A stretch of DNA of 61,053 nucleotides from Candidatus Saccharimonadota bacterium (lineage in GTDB: Bacteria > Patescibacteriota > Saccharimonadia > Saccharimonadales > UBA4665). Made by a program: the position numbers and the translations under genes. Below the pieces are notes generated by a model, which ran no database searches, was not told the DNA's origin, and saw only the letters and a list, made by a program, of their open reading frames with translations. How positions within the stretch are numbered: position 1 is the first letter of the stretch; each line of letters starts with the position of its first letter. Location: assembly GCA_028286405.1 (NCBI GenBank), contig JAQBRP010000011.1, forward strand, positions 1 through 61,053. The letters run 5' to 3'. Positions 46,301 to 53,712 of this stretch are shown one piece after another.

Positions 46301-47077
46301 ATGCCTGACCCCAGCCAACCAGCCCCGAATCCGTTTGATCGCCCATCGGCCCGCGCCGCAGGTAGTATGCCAGTGCAGCGCGGTAACTACGGCATCCCGC
46401 CACGCCGCCCAGCGCCGCTGGCGCAGCCAGCCGGTCCGCGCATGATGGATATTGTACCGGGCCAGCGGATGCGACCCGTCGCTCCCATCCCGACACCAGT
46501 TACACCACCACCGCCCGTACCAGCATCGGTGCCGAGCCAGTCGGCGGCTATGGCTGAGCAGATTTCGGTCACTCGGCCAGCGCCGCGGCCACTGTACACC
46601 AACACGCCAGCCCCGGCAGCACAGCCTGAGCTAAGGCGGCAACAGAGAAGGATATTACCAAAACTTCGTTTAGCGCTGCTTGTGGTTGCCACCCTGCTTA
46701 CCTTAGGGGGGATCATCCGTTGGGCTACGGCTGGTAGTATTTCTAATGACCTTATTGCGGCGGGTGCCGTATCGGCCAACGATGGCAACAGCATGACCAT
46801 TCAGTTCACGGCCGACGACGGTAAGTTACACAAGTTCACTGACAAAAGTAATAGCAAACTGATCCCCGGTAGCGCCCTGCAGGTAGCCTACCGCTCGGGT
46901 GCAGCAGACAATAGCGCTAAGCAAGTAGCGCCCATACAGTCGGCTCATAGTTTAGGCGTTTCATTGTTCTTGACTGGCGTTTTACTACTTGCTGCTAGCG
47001 GTATAGTAACCCTCGCTATGCACCGTAAGCCAAAAACTGTCCACACAGCCTCAGTCGCTCATCCTGTTACTGTTTAA
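46301..47077 (+). CDS. Two-TM membrane protein, DUF3592-like layout
   Basis: 258 aa. A long proline-rich cytoplasmic N-terminus (~1-120, PTPVTPPPPVPASVPSQS) precedes TM1 (LRLALLVVATLLTLGGIIRWA), an extracellular beta-rich loop of ~80 residues (MTIQFTADDGKLHKFTDKSNSKLIPGSALQVAYRSGAADNSAKQV) and TM2 (LGVSLFLTGVLLLAASGIVTLAM). The loop's LIPG..L.V.Y pattern is like DUF3592 proteins. TATACT at 46268 with AAGGAAACC in the leader; not leaderless. Function unknown. Confidence 0.65.
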   Translation: MPDPSQPAPNPFDRPSARAAGSMPVQRGNYGIPPRRPAPLAQPAGPRMMDIVPGQRMRPVAPIPTPVTPPPPVPASVPSQSAAMAEQISVTRPAPRPLYTNTPAPAAQPELRRQQRRILPKLRLALLVVATLLTLGGIIRWATAGSISNDLIAAGAVSANDGNSMTIQFTADDGKLHKFTDKSNSKLIPGSALQVAYRSGAADNSAKQVAPIQSAHSLGVSLFLTGVLLLAASGIVTLAMHRKPKTVHTASVAHPVTV

Positions 47078-47147
47078 GCTGTAAGAAACTTCATAGTTAA
47101 CGAGCCGGCAGACTGCTAGGCTTACAGTAATAACTAAGGAGGCGACC

Positions 47148-47237
47148 ATGCGAAAAACTCATCTGACCAGCCAACGAACATTCAACCAACAAAACCGCCA
47201 AGCCGAGCGCTGGTGGCGTCAACTCATCGAAGAGTAA
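47148..47237 (+). CDS. Microprotein C, 29 aa (not in ORF track)
   Basis: ATG at 47148, TAA at 47235-47237, 29 aa: Gln/Arg-rich start (SQRTFNQQNRQAE) then RWWRQLIEE. AAGGAGGCGACC is a near-perfect Shine-Dalgarno. A CTGTAAG/CTTACAG stem lies in the leader just upstream. Shares the W.R..IE end with microprotein A. It ends 3 bp from the converging YihY gene. Confidence 0.6.
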   Translation: MRKTHLTSQRTFNQQNRQAERWWRQLIEE

Positions 47238-47240
47238 GTT

Positions 47241-48149
47241 CTAAACCTCTCGTCTTTTCTGGAGCAGGTGGTCGGCTTCGGTCAAGTTTTGGCCGCTGAG
47301 ACTGCGTGGCCATAGTTTGCTATCTTTCACGGTGGCAATTTCAACAGAGTAGATAACTACCTGAATTTGTAAGTAAATCCAGGCCATGAGCCCTAGGGTA
47401 GTAGCAAACAGGGCACTGTAGGTGGTGGCCAGGTGCTCCGATTCGCGCGTTAGGACAATAACGCCCACCATTTGCAAAACAGCTATGCCGATGGCACAGA
47501 TAACAGCGCTGAGGCGGAACTTACGTCGGGGTAGGCTTAACGGTAGGCTCATGCGGAAAATCAGCATAAACACGGCGTACAGTATGCCTAGGTTGACCAG
47601 CACCGAGACAATCGCCGAGGACCAGCCGCGGCCAGCGGATGCCGTCCAACCCGCTAGCAAGGCTGCTGCAATAAAGCCGCCGCCGCCGCCGAATATAAGG
47701 CCAGCACTGCGCAGCAGCGAGCGCGGGAAGCCGCTCCGCTTGGCCAATGGCACGTGCCAGATGTGGTTAACAGCGTGGCGGAAAGCATCAGCGATACCTC
47801 GAGCACCATACAGGGCAAACAGTAAACCGATCGCTAGGGCAAGGCCGTTCTTGCCAAAGCCTCGTACGCTATCGTCAAGTGCTTGGGCAAAAACAGGGAA
47901 GTACCTGGAAACGCTCTCCACTAAGTCGTGGCCGAATTCCGGGTTGTTGTGACCGATGATGCCAGCCACCGTAGTTAAAATCAGCAAGAGCGGGAAAAGT
48001 GACAGAAATCCGTAATAGGTGACCAGTGCTGCCTGGTAGCCAGCCTGGTCGTCGCTATATTTTTTAATAACTGCATGCATGAATGCAGTTGGCCGGTGGC
48101 GTCGCTGGAAGGCGTCGATAGCGCCTATGGTTTTTTGCACAATGTTCAT
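47241..48149 (-). CDS. YihY/BrkB-family inner membrane protein
   Basis: 302 aa, six TM segments. The family hallmarks AALVTYYGFLSLFPLLLILTTVAG, NHIWHVPLAKRSGF and GAVIVLTRES/YSALFATTLGLMAWIYLQIQVVIYSVEI are present. Formerly called RNase BN; probably a transport-related membrane protein. The start at 48149 is the natural N-terminus; TACAAG lies 6 nt before the ATG. Confidence 0.92.
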   Translation of the reverse strand: MNIVQKTIGAIDAFQRRHRPTAFMHAVIKKYSDDQAGYQAALVTYYGFLSLFPLLLILTTVAGIIGHNNPEFGHDLVESVSRYFPVFAQALDDSVRGFGKNGLALAIGLLFALYGARGIADAFRHAVNHIWHVPLAKRSGFPRSLLRSAGLIFGGGGGFIAAALLAGWTASAGRGWSSAIVSVLVNLGILYAVFMLIFRMSLPLSLPRRKFRLSAVICAIGIAVLQMVGVIVLTRESEHLATTYSALFATTLGLMAWIYLQIQVVIYSVEIATVKDSKLWPRSLSGQNLTEADHLLQKRREV

Positions 48150-48305
48150 AATTTACTTGTAGCCATTGTAACAGGGCGAGAGCCGTACGATAAGCTGTGG
48201 ATATCTTATGCACAGGCCACGCCAGTGTGAAATTACTTACAGTCTCCTCTAAGACATAAGCTTAATACTAATAAGTACCAAAAACTTAAAAGGGGGCCAA
48301 AAACC

Positions 48306-48431
48306 ATGTCCGACTACGAAGCAGACGAGTTCATGGAACAAATCGAAAAATGGGATGCCAAGCATGCCAAACATAACTTCCTAGAGCGCATGGAACGAAA
48401 GCTCAATCGCAAAGAGCATTCGGGACGCTAG
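48306..48431 (+). CDS. Microprotein D, 41 aa (not in ORF track)
   Basis: ATG at 48306, TAG at 48429-48431, 41 aa, highly charged and helical: ADEFMEQIEKWDAKHAKHNFLERMERKLNRKE. AAGGGGGCC lies 9-10 nt before the ATG. A terminator follows ~45 nt after the stop. It has no W.R..IE end but its size, charge and strong SD match microproteins A-C nearby. Function unknown. Confidence 0.6.
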   Translation: MSDYEADEFMEQIEKWDAKHAKHNFLERMERKLNRKEHSGR

Positions 48432-48476
48432 CAATCAGCTAGAGCATTCAGGGCACCTCACTCGAACATTTAACCT

Positions 48477-48503
48477 AAGCCGCCCTCCGGGGCGGCTTTT
48501 TTT
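48477..48503 (+). terminator. Terminator of microprotein D
   Basis: AAGCCGCC...GGCGGCTT (8-bp stem, loop CTCCGG) then seven T on the plus strand. Confidence 0.85.
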
Positions 48504-48508
48504 GCACA

Positions 48509-49129
48509 CTAGAAGCGGATTCGCCACATCAGGCTATCAATGGCATCACGCTTACGCTCCTCAAGCGGCAGACGCCCGCTGAGCAGGCCGACAATGTCAT
48601 CTTCGTCTTTGGGGTCGTAATAAATGGTGGTCAGCGTAGAGAAGCGCTTAAGCGGCATAAACACAATGCTCGAGAAGGCCCCCTCGGTCATTACTGAAAA
48701 AGACCGAAAGCCACCATAGTTGTAGTACTTGCCACCGATAGTCAGGCCCGTTTCGTCCAGACGGTAGTCGAGTTCTCGCGGCTGCCTGCGACCGTACACC
48801 CCAAGCGCCAAAGCTGCCAGCACAATAACCACCGACGAAACAATATCCTTAGTAACTACCCACACCAAGACGGCAACGACGACTGCACCCAGAGCCAATA
48901 GACCGTACCAGCCGCCGGATTTTTGGTGGGCGACGAACTCGCTGGCTGTCCAGGTAATAGCGTCATCGAGTGCATTTGTAGGCTGCGCTTGAGCTACGGG
49001 TGCCGCTGAGGCGGGCGGGGTAGGGGCCTGGGGCGTTGGCGTTGGCTGCGCAGCGCCGGGCGCAACAGTATCACCGGGCTTAAATTGCCAGGTGACGCCC
49101 TCGTCATTAGGTTGCTTCGTCCCATCCAT
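48509..49129 (-). CDS. Two-TM hypothetical protein, 206 aa
   Basis: 206 aa from the ATG at 49129, with TACAAT ending 7 nt before it. A Pro/Ala/Thr-rich N-terminus (PTPTPQAPTPPASAAPVAQ), a conserved-looking ITWTASEFVAHQKSGGWY, then two TM helices (LLALGAVVVAVLVWVVT and VSSVVIVLAALALGVYG) and a cytoplasmic PH-like domain (YRLDETGLTIGGKYYNYGGFRSFSV, IYYDPKDEDDIVGLL). The TASEF..H.K pattern recurs in Saccharibacteria proteins as far as I recall, with no assigned function. Confidence 0.72.
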   Translation of the reverse strand: MDGTKQPNDEGVTWQFKPGDTVAPGAAQPTPTPQAPTPPASAAPVAQAQPTNALDDAITWTASEFVAHQKSGGWYGLLALGAVVVAVLVWVVTKDIVSSVVIVLAALALGVYGRRQPRELDYRLDETGLTIGGKYYNYGGFRSFSVMTEGAFSSIVFMPLKRFSTLTTIYYDPKDEDDIVGLLSGRLPLEERKRDAIDSLMWRIRF

Positions 49130-49159
49130 AAGCATTATTGTACAGAATCGACCCCTGGT

Positions 49160-49188
49160 TTGCGAATGCCGCCTAGGCTTGCTATAAT
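49160..49188 (+). promoter_or_regulatory. Promoter of tRNA-Ser(UGA)
   Basis: TTGCGA (49160-49165), 17-nt spacer, TGCTATAAT with the -10 at 49183-49188 (extended -10). The following CACCCCTGTTA is shared with the tRNA-Arg promoter. Confidence 0.82.
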
Positions 49189-49212
49189 CACCCCTGTTAT
49201 CGCATCACTCAC

Positions 49213-49302
49213 GGAAGGGTGTCCGAGTGGTTTAAGGAACTGGTCTTGAAAACCAGCGTGCCAGCAATGGTACCGAGAGTTCGAATCTCTCCCCTTCCGC
49301 CA
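49213..49302 (+). tRNA. tRNA-Ser(UGA)
   Basis: Class II tRNA: acceptor GGAAGGG/CCCTTCC, anticodon stem CTGGT/ACCAG with loop CTTGAAA, anticodon TGA (reads UCA/UCG/UCU), variable arm CGTGCCAGCAATGGTACCG, discriminator G, encoded CCA. Confidence 0.96.
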
Positions 49303-49357
49303 GATTAGGCTAGATTCAATCTGTTAAATAAGGTAGAATTGGTTGACGCTCAGGCAA

Positions 49358-49450
49358 GGAGAGGTACCCAAGTGGCTTAAGGGGACGGTTTGCTAAATCG
49401 TTAGAGGGGCGCAAGTTCCTGCGAGGGTTCGAATCCCTCCCTCTCCGCCA
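49358..49450 (+). tRNA. tRNA-Ser(GCU)
   Basis: Class II tRNA: acceptor GGAGAGG/CCTCTCC, anticodon loop TTGCTAA, anticodon GCT (reads AGC/AGU), long variable arm, T-arm GAGGGTTCGAATCCCTC, discriminator G, encoded CCA. It lies 55 bp after tRNA-Ser(UGA), probably on the same transcript. Confidence 0.96.
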
Positions 49451-49489
49451 AATAAATAGAACCAGCAGTAATGTTGGTTCTATTTATTT
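49450..49489 (+). terminator. Terminator of the tRNA-Ser pair
   Basis: AAATAAATAGAACCA pairs with TGGTTCTATTTATTT (15 bp). Same outer sequence as the tRNA-Ser(CGA) terminator at 45582, with a compensated G-to-A/C-to-T change in the stem. Confidence 0.85.
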
Positions 49490-49508
49490 GATTGCCAACC
49501 CCATAAGA

Positions 49509-50216
49509 TTATAGGCAATCCGGCTTGAGGTTATATAATCCCTCCCTCTTCCCAATCGATTGTGCAAACACCAAAACATCCACCCGCGCCGCGCCCGCGC
49601 CCAGCAGGGCAGCAGTAGCCGCCTTAACCGAAGCCCCAGTCGCCAAAACGTCATCTACCAACAGAACATGGCGCCCTTGAATACTTTCTTGTCTCTTTAC
49701 GTGCAGCACGTTCTGTAGTTGGGTCAGCCGCTCACGGCGATCCGAACCAAGCTGGTGCTGTCGGCCATGTCGAACTAGTAGTGAAGCTCGTGAGCACCGA
49801 CTCAGCCGAACGATCTGCTTGGCCAGCAAAGCCGCCTGATCATAGCCGCGTTGCCGTATGTGCTGGGCTGTAGCGGGCATGTGGATAACGAGAGTGTCCG
49901 GTGGGGGCGCATAAACGTTCATCATGCGCTCGGCCATCACCTTAGCAGCCGACTGATTACCCAAAAACTTCAGGCTAGCCACCAACTGCTTGGCAACACC
50001 CTGGTAATCGGCGGCGGCCGTTATTGAACCGCAGCCACTACGCTGCAGGCAGGCAGAGCAGACAATTCCATCGATGGCCGCATAGCACTCAAAACAGGTA
50101 CCCGGCGGTTGGTGCAGCGCTTTTGCGCAGACCCCACATAGCAACGAGCCCTCGCGGCGGCAGGACAGGCAATCGTCAGGAGCGAACAGGGAAGTCAAGG
50201 TGTCGATTAGGCTCAT
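49509..50216 (-). CDS. comF: ComF-family phosphoribosyltransferase
   Basis: 235 aa. An N-terminal zinc ribbon (CLSC, CGVC, CFEC, CSAC pairs) and a C-terminal PRTase with VLLVDDVLATGAS (~185) and RQRGYDQAALLA are the ComF signature. In competent bacteria ComF is required for DNA uptake into the cytoplasm. Natural transformation has been reported for Saccharibacteria, so a role in uptake is plausible. No other competence gene is next to it. Complete. Confidence 0.95.
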   Translation of the reverse strand: MSLIDTLTSLFAPDDCLSCRREGSLLCGVCAKALHQPPGTCFECYAAIDGIVCSACLQRSGCGSITAAADYQGVAKQLVASLKFLGNQSAAKVMAERMMNVYAPPPDTLVIHMPATAQHIRQRGYDQAALLAKQIVRLSRCSRASLLVRHGRQHQLGSDRRERLTQLQNVLHVKRQESIQGRHVLLVDDVLATGASVKAATAALLGAGAARVDVLVFAQSIGKREGLYNLKPDCL

Positions 50217-50252
50217 GTTGTGATTATTGTGTTGTAAATAGTTATGTTAAAG

Positions 50253-50282
50253 TTGCGTACCGGTTAATAGCTAAGCTATACT
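50253..50282 (+). promoter_or_regulatory. Promoter of hsp20
   Basis: TTGCGT (50253-50258), 18-nt spacer, TATACT (50277-50282). It gives a ~100-nt leader, long for this window. Confidence 0.65.
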
Positions 50283-50340
50283 GCCAATAACATAAAAACG
50301 CAAATCTCATTTCATTAACTGTTAATTATTATTTAGCAGA

Positions 50341-50370
50341 TTGGCGCTCATGTCTTTCGAGCACCGCCAA
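50341..50370 (+). promoter_or_regulatory. Leader stem-loop before the hsp20 ribosome site
   Basis: TTGGCG pairs with CGCCAA, with CTC/GAG pairing again inside. It ends 2 nt before AGGAGG. It may be an RNA thermosensor or an mRNA stabiliser; the SD itself is not paired in this stem. Confidence 0.4.
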
Positions 50371-50387
50371 CCAGGAGGGTAACAATT

Positions 50388-50867
50388 ATGGCACGCCGTA
50401 ACCGCGACGACGACCTACTATTAGAAGAAGATGAATTGACCGCCGCCTTTTTGGGCGACGACGAAATTGATGTGCCTCAGGGTGGCGCTGCAGCAAATGC
50501 TGGCAGCCCAGCTGACGATCAATGGGACGAAGACGAAGCCGTTCCCGGCCAGTTAGCTGTCGACGTTTACGAAACCAAGGAACGCTTAGTTGTTAAGGCC
50601 CGCACTGCTGGCGTTAACAAGAGTGAACTCGACGTTAGTATTAGCGACAACCAGCTAACCATCCGCGGTACACTGAGCGCTGGCAACGAAGACGGGGTAG
50701 AGAACTACTTCCTGCAAGAGTGCTACTGGGGCGAGTTTAGCCGCACTATCGCACTGCCAGTTCCAGTTAAAGAAGAAGAGATTGAAGCAGTCCTCAAGGA
50801 CGGCGTCCTGACCATTAGCTTCGGCAAGTTGAAGCAAGACACGGTCAAGAAGATCCAAGTCCTGTAA
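50388..50867 (+). CDS. Small heat-shock protein Hsp20
   Basis: 159 aa. An acidic N-terminus (~1-50) is followed by the alpha-crystallin domain: LAVDVYETKERLVVKARTAGVNKSELDVSISDNQLTIRGTL, the FSRTIALPVPVKEEEIEAVLKDGVLTISFGK core with the family's GVLTI. It holds unfolding proteins. CAGGAGGGTAACAATT is a strong Shine-Dalgarno, in a long leader with a stem-loop. No CIRCE is seen at this promoter. A strong terminator follows. Confidence 0.95.
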   Translation: MARRNRDDDLLLEEDELTAAFLGDDEIDVPQGGAAANAGSPADDQWDEDEAVPGQLAVDVYETKERLVVKARTAGVNKSELDVSISDNQLTIRGTLSAGNEDGVENYFLQECYWGEFSRTIALPVPVKEEEIEAVLKDGVLTISFGKLKQDTVKKIQVL

Positions 50868-50885
50868 ACAAACATCAAGCCAAAC

Positions 50886-50915
50886 AAATACCCCCTCTCG
50901 CGAGGGGGTATTTTT
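50886..50915 (+). terminator. Terminator of hsp20
   Basis: AATACCCCCTC-TCGC-GAGGGGGTATT: an 11-bp stem with TTTTT after it. It lies between hsp20 and the leftward pilin operon. Confidence 0.9.
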
Positions 50916-50933
50916 GTATACGCAAGCTACTGC

Positions 50934-51365
50934 TTAGGTAACGTTGTCGAGTACAAAGTGCACGATGAACTGAGCCAGGGCGACGATGATTAAACCGACG
51001 ATAGCGTAGATCAGGGTGTTCTTAGCACCAGATACATTGCTGCTGTCACCACCTGAAGTGATGTAGCGGAAGCCACCAACGATGATCATGATGACGGCAA
51101 CTACACCAACGATAACCGACAGAAAGTTAACGACTTTGCTAGCAATGTCCTGAATACCGGTAACGCCACCATTACTTGTGGTGCTGCAGGTTTGGTTGTT
51201 ATTGGTGGTTGCAGAATTAATGCCCTGGTTAAGACTGCCCTGGATACCATTATTACAGCCGCCGATTGGTTCAGCGTGTGCTGCAACTGGTGCCAGCGCC
51301 AAGGGAGCAGCCATAGCAAGTGGCAGCATGAGAGCCATTACATAGTTTTTGATTTTTTGAAGCAT
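50934..51365 (-). CDS. TrbC/VirB2-like pilin protein 1
   Basis: 143 aa from the ATG at 51365, which has GAAAGG before it (the ORF-track start at 51389 adds 8 residues). Signal peptide MALMLPLAMAAPLALAPVAAHA. A Gln/Asn/Cys-containing middle is followed by two TM helices joined by GGFRYITSGGDSSNVSGAKNTLIYA. This hairpin is the type IV pilin (VirB2/TrbC-like) pattern seen in CPR. The end LIIVALAQFIVHFV is shared with protein 2. Last of six such genes. Confidence 0.82.
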   Translation of the reverse strand: MLQKIKNYVMALMLPLAMAAPLALAPVAAHAEPIGGCNNGIQGSLNQGINSATTNNNQTCSTTSNGGVTGIQDIASKVVNFLSVIVGVVAVIMIIVGGFRYITSGGDSSNVSGAKNTLIYAIVGLIIVALAQFIVHFVLDNVT

Positions 51366-51433
51366 AGAATACCTTTCTTTAACATTCATTCTTTTTTATA
51401 TCACAGCGCAAGGGGTGTAGCAATACCAATCAC

Positions 51434-51835
51434 CTAGACATTACCCAGTACAAAGTGCACGATGAACTGCGCTAGGGCAACAATGATTAGGCCAACGATG
51501 GCGTAAATAATCGTCTTTTTCGCTGCCGCTACGTTGTTGGCATCACCGCCAGAAGTTATGTATTTAAAGCCGGCCACCACAATCATGATGACAGCGGCGA
51601 CACCGACAACCACCGACAAAATATTAACAATGTTGGATAGCAGATCACTAACACGGGCATCGTCGCCACCACCGCACCCCTTGCCACCACTCGCCAGTCC
51701 TATGCCTTGGCAAGCGTACGACTTTGAGGTGTCAACATCGGCATACACAGTGGGCATGGCTAAAACAGGTGCCAGCATGGTTAGCGCCAGTAGAAGTGCG
51801 GTCAAACTTGCTTTGAATCGAGTTATTAATTGCAT
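51434..51835 (-). CDS. TrbC/VirB2-like pilin protein 2
   Basis: 133 aa. Signal peptide (LLLALTMLAPVLAMPTVYA), a Gly/Cys-rich segment with three cysteines (ACQGIGLASGGKGCGGGDD), then the two-TM hairpin around AGFKYITSGGDANNVAAAKKTIIYA. It is very close to protein 1 in its C-terminal half (LIIVALAQFIVHFVL), so the two are recent paralogs. GAGGATCCC precedes the ATG. Same transcript as protein 3 (8-bp gap). Confidence 0.82.
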   Translation of the reverse strand: MQLITRFKASLTALLLALTMLAPVLAMPTVYADVDTSKSYACQGIGLASGGKGCGGGDDARVSDLLSNIVNILSVVVGVAAVIMIVVAGFKYITSGGDANNVAAAKKTIIYAIVGLIIVALAQFIVHFVLGNV

Positions 51836-51843
51836 GGGATCCT

Positions 51844-52236
51844 CTATATTCTATTAATAATAAATACTACCAGCGTACGGGCAAGGGCTAATACGGCCAA
51901 GCCGACTGCGGCATAAATAAGTGCCCGCCGCGCGCCAGCCACATCTTCACTACTACCGCCAGAGGTGATAAACCTCAGACCGGCTAAGACGATGATTATA
52001 ACGGCCGCCAAGCCGCCTATAAAGGCCACGATATTAACAACTTTAATAATAAGTCCGTGGGGGCCACTAATTGGATCGGCTCCGGTACCCTTATCTTCAC
52101 ACACAGCCGAGCCATTGCCCGTGGTGCAATCAACTCCACTAAACGGATTCCAGGCAGCAGAGGCGTGCGGGCTTGCCAGCAACATGAACACACCGACAAG
52201 CAGCGTGAGCAGCAGGAGGGTACGGATTATTTTCAT
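51844..52236 (-). CDS. TrbC/VirB2-like pilin protein 3
   Basis: 130 aa from the ATG at 52236 (MKIIRTLLLLTLLVGVFMLLASPHASA signal). Two-TM hairpin around AGLRFITSGGSSEDVAGARRALIYA. The ORF-track start at 52398 lies inside the upstream gene. The start overlaps the upstream gene's stop as ATGA (coupled translation). Same family as 1 and 2; the extracellular part carries two cysteines. Confidence 0.82.
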   Translation of the reverse strand: MKIIRTLLLLTLLVGVFMLLASPHASAAWNPFSGVDCTTGNGSAVCEDKGTGADPISGPHGLIIKVVNIVAFIGGLAAVIIIVLAGLRFITSGGSSEDVAGARRALIYAAVGLAVLALARTLVVFIINRI

Positions 52237-52556
52237 GTCAGAGCCTTGGCCACCACAATAACGATACCTTGGGCCAGGATGGTAACTGCCAGACCAATCA
52301 AAGCAAACATAATAGTTGATTTTGCTTTGGTTACACCCTGTGGATCGCCCTGAGACAAAATGTAGCGCATGCCGCCAATGGCAACAAACAGCACGCAAAT
52401 CGCGGCAACAATGCCTATTACTACCTGCAGAATGTTCTGAACAATTGATCCATCCGCTACCGAGGTGGGTTGGGGCAGGCCCTTGACGCAGACTTCGCTG
52501 GTGTTTGAACAGGTTCTACTAACGCCGATGGCTACCTGCTTGAGCAAATCCAGCAT
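52233..52556 (-). CDS. Pilin-like double-TM protein 4
   Basis: 107 aa. A short N-terminus with two cysteines (RTCSNTSEVC), then the two-TM hairpin around GGMRYILSQGDPQGVTKAKSTIMFA. No classical signal peptide; the sequence starts MLDLLKQVAIG. Same family by the GG.RYI.S.GD..GV.KAK.T pattern. Coupled to protein 3 by ATGA and 3 bp from protein 5. Confidence 0.75.
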   Translation of the reverse strand: MLDLLKQVAIGVSRTCSNTSEVCVKGLPQPTSVADGSIVQNILQVVIGIVAAICVLFVAIGGMRYILSQGDPQGVTKAKSTIMFALIGLAVTILAQGIVIVVAKALT

Positions 52557-52559
52557 CTG

Positions 52560-52934
52560 TTAGCCCAGCCTATTCCCAATGAATGAAACGAAGGCAACGG
52601 CAACAATGGCTATGGCTAAGCCAACCAGGGCGTTCAGAATGGTCGACTGCGCCTTACTGGCCTGGTCGGGGTTACCTTGGCTGGTGGCATACATAACGCC
52701 ACCGTAAATAACAAAAATAACGGCAATAAGGCCGGCCAGCCGTAACAGGTCGTCTATTACAGCCAGTAAAATTAGCGGGATGTCGCTGCCAACACCCGCT
52801 TTTCCGGGGAGCAAATTAAATTCTTTAATATTGCACTGGCTGTCCAATTTTAAATATTTGTACCAGGGAACAAGGCCCAAGAAGTTGCTCGGCTTACAGG
52901 TAGCAGCAAACTGCATGAGTAAAGAGTTAAACAT
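52560..52934 (-). CDS. Pilin-like double-TM protein 5
   Basis: 124 aa from the ATG at 52934 (MFNSLLMQF). Hydrophilic part with two cysteines (TCKPSNF, DSQCNIKEF) then two TM helices around GGVMYATSQGNPDQASKAQSTILNA. The ORF-track start at 52961 adds 9 residues from the upstream gene's frame region. The ATG overlaps the upstream stop (TAATG), so translation is coupled. Confidence 0.75.
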   Translation of the reverse strand: MFNSLLMQFAATCKPSNFLGLVPWYKYLKLDSQCNIKEFNLLPGKAGVGSDIPLILLAVIDDLLRLAGLIAVIFVIYGGVMYATSQGNPDQASKAQSTILNALVGLAIAIVAVAFVSFIGNRLG

Positions 52935-53578
52935 TATAGAATGCCTCCCGGTATTAGCCACGACAACATGCCAAACAGTAGGATGTAGGCAACAATGGCG
53001 ATCAAGGCGTTTCTAATGTGGTTTTTGCCATTAGCCGCTTTTTGGGGATCACCAGCCGAGGTCATGACTTGAATAGACCCAATAATAATGCCGATGACCA
53101 CAGCTAAGCCAACCAATACGGTCAGCAGCTTAATAAAGGGGTTTACGTAGTTAGAGATAATATTGCAGGCCGACTTACCACAGTTACTTGATGCAAAATC
53201 GATGGCCGGGTCACCGCTACCCGTACCGCTCGTTGCTCCCTCGGCTGCGGCTTGGGACTCGGCTACGGCTTCGGCGTGAGCTTCAACGTTGGTGCCCGGC
53301 TTAGAAGTACATTTTGCCTTGTAGGTAGTTGCGGTGTCAGCGAGATCCATTAAGCAGTTCCCCTGTATGGCAAAGCAAGGATCATTAGTGGCCTTCGTAA
53401 GATCAGATGAACCATCTTTATAGGTCTTTTTGGTCTTATTGAAGTCAAATTTCTTGGTACAGGCGTTGGCTTCTTTTTGGGTTTGAGCTTTGGCAGCGTA
53501 AACTGGCCCCGCATGTAATAGGAGCAGGGAACTGGTGAGGAGTAGGGTGGCTAGGAATAATTTTGCGAGTCGTTGCAT
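52934..53578 (-). CDS. Pilin-like double-TM protein 6 (large)
   Basis: 214 aa from the ATG at 53578 (MQRLAKLFLATLLLTSSLLLLHAGPVYA signal). A Lys/Thr-rich segment with several cysteines (ACTKKF, DPCFA, GNCLM), an Ala-rich part (AHAEAVAESQAAAEGA), then two TM helices around GSIQVMTSAGDPQKAANGKNHIRNA. It is first in the leftward operon. The divergent VirB6/TrbL-like gene is 134 bp away. A larger soluble part than its relatives suggests a tip or assembly role, but this is inference. Confidence 0.78.
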   Translation of the reverse strand: MQRLAKLFLATLLLTSSLLLLHAGPVYAAKAQTQKEANACTKKFDFNKTKKTYKDGSSDLTKATNDPCFAIQGNCLMDLADTATTYKAKCTSKPGTNVEAHAEAVAESQAAAEGATSGTGSGDPAIDFASSNCGKSACNIISNYVNPFIKLLTVLVGLAVVIGIIIGSIQVMTSAGDPQKAANGKNHIRNALIAIVAYILLFGMLSWLIPGGIL

Positions 53579-53597
53579 GTTTATCTTCTTTTTTAGA

Positions 53598-53626
53598 ACT
53601 ATAACGTCATTTGGCGAGGTTTGCAA
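53598..53626 (-). promoter_or_regulatory. Promoter of the pilin-like operon
   Basis: On the minus strand TTGCAA (53626-53621), 17-nt spacer, TATAGT (53603-53598). It drives the six-gene leftward run; the ATG is ~20 nt after the -10. Confidence 0.65.
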
Positions 53627-53712
53627 ATGAATTACTGCCAGCCGCTGAGAGACATAGGCCCTTTATTTACACGCCTCTTTGATGTTTAATAAACATAAGA
53701 GAATCGCTCGTA

